Below are positions 53,331-60,380 of a stretch of DNA of 64,000 nt, piece after piece. The position numbers and the translations under genes were made by a program. This stretch comes from Flavobacterium sp. GTDB taxonomy: Bacteria; Bacteroidota; Bacteroidia; Flavobacteriales; Flavobacteriaceae. The stretch spans positions 37,254 through 101,253 of the forward strand of contig JALRGT010000009.1 in NCBI GenBank assembly GCA_023259675.1, in the 5' to 3' direction. Positions within the stretch are counted from its first letter, which is position 1; each line of letters opens with the position of its first letter. The notes under the pieces were generated by a model. That model had not been told where the DNA came from and did not search any database. It worked only from the letters and a program-made list of their open reading frames with translations.

Positions 53331-54467
53331 ATGAGTTATAGTAGGAAGAAAATAGTTAAGATAGTATTTATAATGATTATTCCTTTAGTTGGATTTTTAT
53401 ATTTTTTGATGGGTTTTATGACTTCAGATGGAGAAGGAGTGGATATAAATAAAGAAGTTGAAAATCTCGATTTGGAGCCAAAGTTCGAATTAACAATTGA
53501 GAATAAAAATAATAAACCCCAAAAGGAATTTGTTGGAATGGTATGGGTGCCAGGAGGGGAGTTTTCTATGGGAAGTAATATTGAGGATGAAAATTTATGT
53601 AGTATAAAGGGCGTGACGAATGATGCTAGACCAATTCATAGAGTATATGTTGATGGTTACTGGATGGATAAGACAGAAGTTACCAATAAAGAATTTGCTG
53701 AATTTGTAAAAGCTACCGGATATATCACTGTTGCAGAAAAAAAACCATCCGAAGAAGAATTTCCAGGTGTCCCTTTGTCAAAATTAATTGCAGGCTCTGT
53801 GGTATTTTCCCCCACTGCTAAAAAAGTTAGTTTAGATAATTTTTTACAATGGTGGGAATATATAGAAGGGGCAGATTGGAGACACCCCACTGGTCCTGAT
53901 AGTAATTTGATGGGTAAGGACAATTATCCTGTAGTGCAAGTTTCATATGAAGATGCAGAGGCCTATGCTAAATGGGCAGGGAAGCGATTGCCTACTGAAG
54001 CGGAATGGGAATTTGCTGCAAGAGGAGGAAAAACAGGTAGTTTGTATTCGTGGGGGAGTATTCTCAAACCAGACGGAAAATTTCAAGCCAATATATATCA
54101 GGGGGAATTTCCGGTTGAAAAAGGCGATACCGGTGAAGATGGTTTTGTAGGGATAGCTCCAGTAGCACAATATACACCAAATGGATATGGTCTCTATGAT
54201 ATGGGGGGCAATGTATGGGAGTTGGTAAATGATTGGTATGATAAAAACTATTATATTAAATTATCAGAAAGCAATAAAGTCGCCAGAAATCCTCAAGGAC
54301 CAGACTCTAGTAATGATCCTAATGAACCTAATGCATTAATAAAAGTTCATCGAGGAGGTTCTTTTTTATGTACAGATGAATATTGCACTAGATATATGGT
54401 AGGTTCACGTGGGCATGGAGAAATAAAGTCCTCGGCAAATCATATCGGGTTTAGATGTGTTCGGTAA
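53331..54467 (+). CDS. Formylglycine-generating enzyme (SUMF1) family protein
   Basis: This 378-residue protein has an N-terminal membrane anchor (about 8-30), then an FGE/SUMF1 domain: GMVWVPGGEFSMGSN, HRVYVDGYWMDKTEVTNKEF, WAGKRLPTEAEWEFAARGG, NGYGLYDMGGNVWELVND and HRGGSFLCTDEYCTRY. The paired Cys347 and Cys352 match the FGE active pair, so a true sulfatase-activating oxidase is possible, unlike many SUMF1-fold proteins without them. There is also a NFLQWWEYIEGADWRHPTGP segment typical of FGE. No sulfatase is in the window. It is presumably periplasmic and monocistronic. Confidence 0.92.
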   Translation: MSYSRKKIVKIVFIMIIPLVGFLYFLMGFMTSDGEGVDINKEVENLDLEPKFELTIENKNNKPQKEFVGMVWVPGGEFSMGSNIEDENLCSIKGVTNDARPIHRVYVDGYWMDKTEVTNKEFAEFVKATGYITVAEKKPSEEEFPGVPLSKLIAGSVVFSPTAKKVSLDNFLQWWEYIEGADWRHPTGPDSNLMGKDNYPVVQVSYEDAEAYAKWAGKRLPTEAEWEFAARGGKTGSLYSWGSILKPDGKFQANIYQGEFPVEKGDTGEDGFVGIAPVAQYTPNGYGLYDMGGNVWELVNDWYDKNYYIKLSESNKVARNPQGPDSSNDPNEPNALIKVHRGGSFLCTDEYCTRYMVGSRGHGEIKSSANHIGFRCVR

Positions 54468-54475
54468 TATTTGAT

Positions 54476-54517
54476 AAAAAAACCGTTTAAAAAGTAATTT
54501 TTAGACGGTTTTTTTAT
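54476..54517 (+). terminator. Rho-independent terminator after the FGE-family gene
   Basis: AAAAACCGTTTAAAAA pairs with TTTTTAGACGGTTTTT (one G-T pair), loop GTAA, T run after it. Confidence 0.8.
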
Positions 54518-54650
54518 TTTTTCTAAGTAATTGCATACTCATGATAAAGGGGTCTTGCTGCTCCATTGTGTAGCATGAAGTCAGGAGTGATAAAGGTAGT
54601 TTTAGTCATGTTTTTGGAGTTACGATAGTTTTAAAATAGGGTATAACGAT

Positions 54651-54691
54651 ATTACCGTTAAGGATTTTAAATAAAAATCCTTAACGGTAAT
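54651..54691. repeat. Perfect 18-bp inverted repeat near the end of the uxuA operon
   Basis: ATTACCGTTAAGGATTTT and AAAATCCTTAACGGTAAT are perfect arms with a 5-base loop. It lies 56 bp after the uxuA stop on the transcribed minus strand. No T tract follows, so it may be an RNA-stability hairpin or a protein site rather than a classic terminator. Confidence 0.7.
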
Positions 54692-54746
54692 GTTATGATA
54701 GTTGTTTATACTTTTTATTCAAATATTAAAAAGTCTCTGGAGAAAA

Positions 54747-55904
54747 TTAAAGACTTCTTTTAATTCCTAATTCCAGACCTCTTAATTCGGCTAAACCTCT
54801 TAGTCTACCTATCCCAGAATATCCAGGGTTGGTTTTTTTATTCAAATCATCTAACATTTGATGTCCATGATCAGGTCGCATCGGGATATTTCTTCCCGTT
54901 TCGATTTGTTTTTTCAAGATTGATTTAACAACTTCATACATATCTACATCGCCTTCCAGGTGATTGGCTTCATAGAAATTTCCTTCGGCATCTCTTTGAG
55001 TACTTCTCAAATGGATAAAATTCATTTTATCACCATGACGATCTACAATTCCTGGTAAATCATTTTCTGCAATTACTCCATAAGAACCCGTACACATTGT
55101 AAATCCGTTTGAAGGAGAATCAATAGCGTCAAGCAATTGTTTCAAATCAGCTTCAGTACTTACGACTCTAGGCAATCCTAAAATAGGATAAGGAGGGTCA
55201 TCTGGGTGAATAGCCATTTTTACTCCTACACTCTCGGCAACAGGTATAATTTCTTGTAGAAAATAATATAAATTTTCTTTTAATTTAGCAGCATCAATAC
55301 CATCATACCCTTTCAATACTTTCAAGAAATCTTCTACTGAATAGGATTCTTCTGCACCTGGTAAACCTGCAATAATATTTTGTTGTAATTTGATTTTATC
55401 TGCGTCAGACAGTTTTTCAAAAGTTGCTTTCGCTTTAATTTTTTGAGCTTCAGAATAAGTGTTTTCTGCTCCTGGTCTTTTTAAAATAAATAATTCAAAA
55501 GCGGCAAACTCATTAATGTCAAAACGTAAGGCTTTAGAACCATCAGGCATTTCATAAGACAAGTCTGTTCTTGACCAGTCCAAAACAGGCATGAAGTTGT
55601 AACAAACTACATGTATCCCACAAGTTGCCAAGTTTTTGATGCTTTGCTTATAGTTTTCTATATATGTCAAATAATCCCCAGATTGTTTTTTTATGTCCTC
55701 ATGAACCGGAATACTTTCTACAACCGAAAAAGTCATTCCAGCCGCTTCAACTTCATTCTTTCTTTTCATGATTTCATCTACTTCCCATACCTGCCCATTT
55801 TTTATATGATGCAAGGCAGTAACAATTCCGGTTGCACCAGCTTGTCTAGCATCCGATAATTTAACGGGGTCATTTGGTCCGTACCATCTCCAAGTTTGTT
55901 CCAT
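54747..55904 (-). CDS. uxuA: D-mannonate dehydratase
   Basis: This 385-residue protein is UxuA-like throughout: [20 protein letters not shown] at the start, [76 protein letters not shown] and [21 protein letters not shown] residues near the end. It dehydrates D-mannonate to 2-keto-3-deoxygluconate in the glucuronate branch of hexuronate catabolism. It is the second gene of the operon with the SDR gene 32 bp upstream. Expression is likely controlled by the divergent LacI regulator. Confidence 0.95.
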   Translation of the reverse strand: MEQTWRWYGPNDPVKLSDARQAGATGIVTALHHIKNGQVWEVDEIMKRKNEVEAAGMTFSVVESIPVHEDIKKQSGDYLTYIENYKQSIKNLATCGIHVVCYNFMPVLDWSRTDLSYEMPDGSKALRFDINEFAAFELFILKRPGAENTYSEAQKIKAKATFEKLSDADKIKLQQNIIAGLPGAEESYSVEDFLKVLKGYDGIDAAKLKENLYYFLQEIIPVAESVGVKMAIHPDDPPYPILGLPRVVSTEADLKQLLDAIDSPSNGFTMCTGSYGVIAENDLPGIVDRHGDKMNFIHLRSTQRDAEGNFYEANHLEGDVDMYEVVKSILKKQIETGRNIPMRPDHGHQMLDDLNKKTNPGYSGIGRLRGLAELRGLELGIKRSL

Positions 55905-55936
55905 TTTTATATGTTTTTAAAATTAATGTTTAATTT

Positions 55937-56749
55937 TTAGATACTTGATGCTGCAAATCCACCGTCAACATTTACGACAGTTCCAGTTACAAATTTTGAT
56001 AAATCGCTACACAAGAATAATAAGGCACCATCAAGATCTTCAGGAACGCCAAATCTTCCCATTGGGGTATGGTCTATAATTTTTAATCCTCTAGGTGTTA
56101 ATTCGCCTTCTGGAGTCAATAGTAAAGCACGGTTTTGTTCTCCAATAAAGAAACCAGGTGCAATAGCGTTTACACGTAATCCTTCTCCATATTTAGAAGC
56201 TAATTCAACAGATAACCATTGCGTAAAGTTATCAATTGCCGCTTTTGAAGCAGAATATCCTACCACTCTAGTCAATGGTCTTTTAGCAGAAGCCGAAGAT
56301 ATGTTGATGATGTTTCCTGATTTTTGTTTTGCAAAAATTTCAGAAAAAACTTGAGAAGGCAATACTGTTCCAATGATATTAAGGTCTAATACCTTTTGTA
56401 AGTCGGCAGTTTTTAAATCGTATATCGCTTGGTCAGGTCCAATAGTTGCTCCTGGCATATTTCCACCGGCAGCATTAATTAAGATGTCTAATCGACCGTA
56501 TTTTTCAAGGATAAAATCTCTAATTTTTTCTAGGTTTTCTTTATCCAGTACATTTCCTTGTACAGCATAAGCTTGTCCACCAATTTTTTCGATAGCCTCA
56601 ACAGTTCGTTCTGCTTCTGCCAATGTAAATCCAACAATACCAACAATAACGCCTTGTTTTGCCAAAACGGTTGCCATGTTACTTCCTAATACACCTGCAC
56701 CCCCTGTAATAAGAGCTACTTTTCCTTTTAAATTAAAGATTGAATCCAT
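55937..56749 (-). CDS. SDR-family D-mannonate oxidoreductase (fructuronate reductase)
   Basis: This 270-residue short-chain dehydrogenase has cofactor motif TGGAGVLGSNMA, NAAGG (NNAG type), catalytic Ser in NISSASAK and YSASK with the Tyr-Lys pair, and the distinctive tail FFIGEQNRALLLTPEGELT with HTPMGRFGVP. As it lies directly before uxuA it probably reduces D-fructuronate to D-mannonate, a role held in E. coli by the unrelated UxuB. A close paralogue is at 58054-58866. Start MDSIFNLKGK fits the family. Confidence 0.9.
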   Translation of the reverse strand: MDSIFNLKGKVALITGGAGVLGSNMATVLAKQGVIVGIVGFTLAEAERTVEAIEKIGGQAYAVQGNVLDKENLEKIRDFILEKYGRLDILINAAGGNMPGATIGPDQAIYDLKTADLQKVLDLNIIGTVLPSQVFSEIFAKQKSGNIINISSASAKRPLTRVVGYSASKAAIDNFTQWLSVELASKYGEGLRVNAIAPGFFIGEQNRALLLTPEGELTPRGLKIIDHTPMGRFGVPEDLDGALLFLCSDLSKFVTGTVVNVDGGFAASSI

Positions 56750-56924
56750 TTTTATAAATTTATAATTGATTTGTTTTATTAATTTTTGAATGCTTGAAAA
56801 TAAAATTCCATTGATATTATAGTGATATCAGAATATATTTTTTAACTTGCGTGTTCGCACACGGGATATTACAAATGTATATAAAAAATCAACCGGAGCA
56901 ACTTTTTTTAGAAAAAAAAATTAA

Positions 56925-57980
56925 ATTTACCCTTTTTGGAGGCATTATAATTTAAAGACCAACAGTATCATAACAATCAAAGAAATAGCCCGATTAGCTA
57001 ATGTTTCAACAGGAACAGTAGATCGAATTATTCATAATCGAGGGCAAGTAGCACAAGAGAATATAGATAAAGTAAATGCTATCATTGAAGAATATGGTTA
57101 CAAGAGAAATATTTTTGCCAGTAATCTCGCTTTCAATAAAAAATTTAAGTTCGCTGTTTTCTTACCTCAATTTAAAGATTTAGAATATTGGGAAACACAA
57201 ATTAAAGGAATAAAGAGAGCAGAGCAGGAGTTTAAGCAATACGGGGTTAGTCTGGAATATTATTTATATGATTTTGATTCCGTTTCTTTTAATAAAATGG
57301 CCAAAAAAGTTTTGCAATCAGATTTTGATGGCTTGCTGTATGCCCCTATTTTTTATGATGAATCGGTACATTTTTTGAATGAGTTTCAAAAGAAAAATTT
57401 ACACCTTGTAATGATTGATTCTAATTTTTCAGAGAGTATAGACCATGCTTATGTAGGGCAAGATGCTTTTAAAAGTGGCTATTTGGCAGGTAGACTTACT
57501 AGTTTTGCTGTTAAGGAAGAAAGACAAGTTTTGATCGTTAAAATTACAAGAGAAATCGAAGCCACTTCGGTATATTTACAGCGAATAGATGGATTTTATT
57601 CTTTTTTTAAGGACAATAAAGAGCTTACCAATTTTAATTTTTCTGAAATTACAATTAAAGATTCAAGTTTAGATCAATTAGATAGCGCTGTTTTTAAAGG
57701 TATTAACAGTGTTTTTGTGCCTAATTCTCGGGCCTATATTGTAGCACAATTTTTAGAAGATAATCATATCAAAGGTATTCGTATTATTGGTTATGATTTA
57801 CTGAAAAAAAATGTCGAATATCTTAAGAAAGGAGTTATTGATTTTTTGATTAATCAAAAACCCGAAGATCAAGGGTATATGGGGATTAATCATTTGTATA
57901 AAAAGTTGGTTTTACAAGAACCAGTAGAAGAAACGTATTATATGCCTCTAGAAATTATAGTCAAAGAAAATTGTAGTTAA
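56925..57980 (+). CDS. LacI-family regulator, start codon uncertain
   Basis: The frame is open from 56925 (after an in-frame TAA) to the TAA at 57980 and encodes a full LacI-type protein: headpiece TIKEIARLANVSTGTVDRII from 56973, then HNRGQVAQENIDKVNAI, and an effector domain to the end (LACI/periplasmic-binding fold; IKGIKRAEQEFKQYGVSLEY and LVMIDSNFSESIDHAYVGQD). There is no ATG, GTG or TTG in frame before the headpiece; the first in-frame ATG (57297) would remove the DNA-binding domain. It is divergent from the SDR-uxuA operon and probably regulates hexuronate genes. A rare start codon, frameshift or base error are the options. Confidence 0.8.
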   Translation: MYPFWRHYNLKTNSIITIKEIARLANVSTGTVDRIIHNRGQVAQENIDKVNAIIEEYGYKRNIFASNLAFNKKFKFAVFLPQFKDLEYWETQIKGIKRAEQEFKQYGVSLEYYLYDFDSVSFNKMAKKVLQSDFDGLLYAPIFYDESVHFLNEFQKKNLHLVMIDSNFSESIDHAYVGQDAFKSGYLAGRLTSFAVKEERQVLIVKITREIEATSVYLQRIDGFYSFFKDNKELTNFNFSEITIKDSSLDQLDSAVFKGINSVFVPNSRAYIVAQFLEDNHIKGIRIIGYDLLKKNVEYLKKGVIDFLINQKPEDQGYMGINHLYKKLVLQEPVEETYYMPLEIIVKENCS

Positions 57981-57986
57981 CTGAGT

Positions 57987-58026
57987 TGGATAAGTAACTT
58001 AAATTTAAGTCACTTATCCATTTTTT
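57987..58026 (+). terminator. Rho-independent terminator after the LacI gene
   Basis: TGGATAAGTAACTTAAA and TTTAAGTCACTTATCCA form a near-perfect dyad (one mismatch) followed by TTTTTT. It also sits just after the stop of the convergent SDR gene. Confidence 0.75.
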
Positions 58027-58053
58027 GTCAAATTTACGGTGTTGCCAAGTAAA

Positions 58054-58866
58054 TTAAATGCTTTTTGCACCAAATCCACCATCGATGTGTACAACAATTC
58101 CTGTAACAAATTTAGAAGCATCACTACACATCCATAATAAGGTCCCTTGTATATCATCGGGAGTTCCAAAACGCCCCATTGGAGTATGGGAAATAATCGA
58201 TTCGCCTCGTGGTGTTAAATTTCCTTCCGGTGTTAATAACAAGGCACGGTTTTGTTCTCCAATAAAAAATCCTGGAGAAATTGCATTCACACGAATTCCT
58301 TCACCGTATTTCGAAGCCATTTCTACAGCTAACCATCGAGTAAAATTATCAACAGCCGCTTTTGAGGCAGAATAGCCTACCACTCTTGTCAAAGGGCGAT
58401 CAGCTGTTGGGGAAGAGATATTTATAATCACTCCGCTTTTTTGTTTAGCAAAAATCGCTGAAAAAACTTTGGATGGGAGTATTGTTCCCATAATATTTAA
58501 ATTAACAACTTTTTGTAAATCATCTGGATTAGCGTTGAAAAAATCTTGTTCCGGTGTAACTATTGCTCCGGGTATATTTCCTCCTGCAGCATTTATTAAA
58601 ATATCTAATCGGTTGTGTTTTTCCAGAATAAAATGCTTGGCCTTTTCTAAATCTTCTTGATTTAAAACATCAGCTTGTAAGGCGAAAGCTTGTCCTCCTT
58701 CGTTTTGAATTTTTTTGACAATAACTTCAAGTTTATCAATAGTTCTGCCAAGGACACCTACTATTGCACCATTTTTTGCCAAATTTAGAGCCATCGCACT
58801 TCCTAAGACTCCACCGCCACCGGTAATTAAAGCTACTTTACCACTCAGAATTTGTGTTTGATCCAT
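58054..58866 (-). CDS. SDR-family oxidoreductase, paralogue of the uxuA-linked SDR
   Basis: This 270-residue protein aligns without gaps to the SDR at 55937-56749: TGGGGVLGSAMA, NAAGGNIPGA, NISSPTADRPLTRVVGYSAS with the YxxxK pair, FFIGEQNRALLLTPEGNLT and HTPMGRFGTP. It shares an operon with the YhcH-like gene (3-bp gap) and is convergent with the LacI gene. It may act on another uronate ketose, such as tagaturonate, or be a second fructuronate reductase; substrate is inferred from context only. Confidence 0.88.
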   Translation of the reverse strand: MDQTQILSGKVALITGGGGVLGSAMALNLAKNGAIVGVLGRTIDKLEVIVKKIQNEGGQAFALQADVLNQEDLEKAKHFILEKHNRLDILINAAGGNIPGAIVTPEQDFFNANPDDLQKVVNLNIMGTILPSKVFSAIFAKQKSGVIINISSPTADRPLTRVVGYSASKAAVDNFTRWLAVEMASKYGEGIRVNAISPGFFIGEQNRALLLTPEGNLTPRGESIISHTPMGRFGTPDDIQGTLLWMCSDASKFVTGIVVHIDGGFGAKSI

Positions 58867-58869
58867 TTT

Positions 58870-59319
58870 TTAGATTTTTATTTTAAAAATTAATTTTTTG
58901 ATTTCACCTTCTCCCATCATTGAAGCATGACAATCTTCAGGATATAGAATAGTAAATTGATTGTTTGTTAGTTTAAAATAAGTGTCAGGGGTATCATGCC
59001 AAAATCGGACATCTTTTTCTATGTTGTATTCTCCATTGGGTTGGTTGCATTTTTCTCTTGGCTTCCAAGCAAAAATTTCGACGCCACTTACACAAAACTG
59101 TATGTCTATATGTTCGTCATGGCATTCAAAAAACTTAAGAGCTTCTTCTTTGTTATTCCCATTTCCGGTATTGACAATTACGCGCAATCCCTCTGATAAG
59201 GTGGTTATTCCATCAGGAAGATTGGCATTGTCATTTTGTTCGATAAAATCAAATGCTTTTTTGAAATTGGGATGCAAACTGTAATATCTAGAGGCATTAC
59301 TTAAAGTGTCAATTATCAT
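58870..59319 (-). CDS. YhcH/YjgK/YiaL-family protein
   Basis: This 149-residue cupin-like protein has the family motifs ECHDEHIDIQFCVSGVEIFAW, quoted here in part as HDEHIDIQFCVSGVE, and FTILYPEDCHASMMGEGEIK with likely metal ligands (His, Glu, His). Family members (NanQ, EbgC C-terminal, YiaL) are anomerases or handle sugar acids; many lie in sialate or uronate operons. It is the first gene of the leftward operon with the second SDR. Cytoplasmic. Confidence 0.85.
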   Translation of the reverse strand: MIIDTLSNASRYYSLHPNFKKAFDFIEQNDNANLPDGITTLSEGLRVIVNTGNGNNKEEALKFFECHDEHIDIQFCVSGVEIFAWKPREKCNQPNGEYNIEKDVRFWHDTPDTYFKLTNNQFTILYPEDCHASMMGEGEIKKLIFKIKI

Positions 59320-59569
59320 ATTTTTCCTTTTTTAGTTTTATTTTGGAATATTTAAGATTGCTGCTAATATAACCTTGAGTTTAGAATTTAAAAAATATAA
59401 AATACAATTTTATGATTTTTTAGATGAGGAATGTTGATTCCTATTCAATACAAAAGCTATTCCTGTTTAATAGAACCATTAATCATGTGTTGCTTGAACC
59501 CAAAAATAATTTATTTTAATATTTTGTTTTGTTTTCTTTTTCTACTTAAAAAACATAATAAAACTACTT
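59320..59569. other. Non-coding region upstream of the YhcH operon
   Basis: A-T-rich with no gene seen. It probably contains the leftward promoter of the YhcH-SDR operon, and it joins the regulatory module at 59579 on the right. Confidence 0.4.
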
Positions 59570-59578
59570 CAGAGCTAT

Positions 59579-59655
59579 AATTGCAACAAATGGGGCAGTG
59601 TTTCGACACAAAAGGACACCATAGAGTAATAGGGTTTTGTAGATATTTGTAACTG
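59579..59655 (+). promoter_or_regulatory. Regulatory module A with GGACAC-type direct repeats
   Basis: A conserved 75-bp block starting AATTGCAACAAATG holds CGACACAAAAGGACACC, two half-sites spaced 10 bp (one helical turn), and a TATTTG-like -7 element in TTTTGTAGATATTTGTAAC. It is closely matched by module B at 63290-63365. The layout fits an activator of the AraC or hybrid two-component type used for glycan genes in Bacteroidota. The intervening sequence to 60012 is not conserved. Confidence 0.65.
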
Positions 59656-60011
59656 AGTTTTTTTAAGTATTATCTATTATAAAAAAAATGCTGTTTTTTT
59701 TATAATAAGTATAATTAACTTTTTAGTTATCTTTTAAGTCATTAATTATTTATATTTCGTTTAATTTTTTTTTACATATTTAAAACTGAACATAAAAAAC
59801 TGTTATAATTAGTATAAATAATATTTAGTTTAAAATTAAAAATGACTAGATAAGTGAATGAATGCAAACGATATTCTTATTAAAGCGAAAGTTTTTAAAA
59901 CAATTACCGTTTTTAAAATAAGAAACATTTTTTTAAATAGATCAAATTTCGATAAGTAAAAAAACACACTTTCAATACAGATTGCATAGAATAATAAACT
60001 TGGTTAGTTTG

Positions 60012-60045
60012 AAAACTGGGAAGCTTTTAATTGTTTCCCTATTTT
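60012..60045 (+). terminator. Conserved hairpin A downstream of regulatory module A
   Basis: AAAACTGGGAA pairs with TTTCCCTATTTT (internal 2-base mismatch), then T-rich sequence. The equivalent hairpin B is at 63657-63688. It could end a short leader or small RNA, or act as an attenuator. Confidence 0.5.
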
Positions 60046-60144
60046 ATTTTAATTTCTCGTTAAAAATAAAAAATGATAGAAAATTACTACTCCTTATCGA
60101 CTTTTATTGTAACCTTGTATTTAACCAGATAAAAAAATAGATAT

Positions 60145-60343
60145 GAAGTAATTTCGCCTGATGCTAGATAGTAGGATCAAGTTTGATTCAGGTAAAAACA
60201 AACCTAAATATGCCGTTTCTCATAGTAAAACAAAAGTATTATCAATTTCTGATATGGGATTTATATTAAAAGACAAAGATATATTTGAAAACTTTGAAAT
60301 TGCAAAAGAAATGAAAAGTAAAATAACGACAATAACATTATAA
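60145..60343 (+). pseudogene. Remnant of a GH97 glycoside hydrolase N-terminus
   Basis: One frame reads EVISPDAR (60145-60168) then stops; the next frame (ORF from 60161) reads RIKFDSGKNKPKYAVSHSKT, then MGFILKDKDIFENFEIAKEM, ending at TAA 60343. Joined, these look like the start of GH97 enzymes (SPDxRI... YxVSxxxxxVLxxSxxGFxLKD). A frameshift and loss of the rest make this a dead fragment immediately before the GH31 gene. Confidence 0.6.
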
Positions 60344-60380
60344 TAATAATTAAAGAATGCTAAATATAAATTTCATAACA

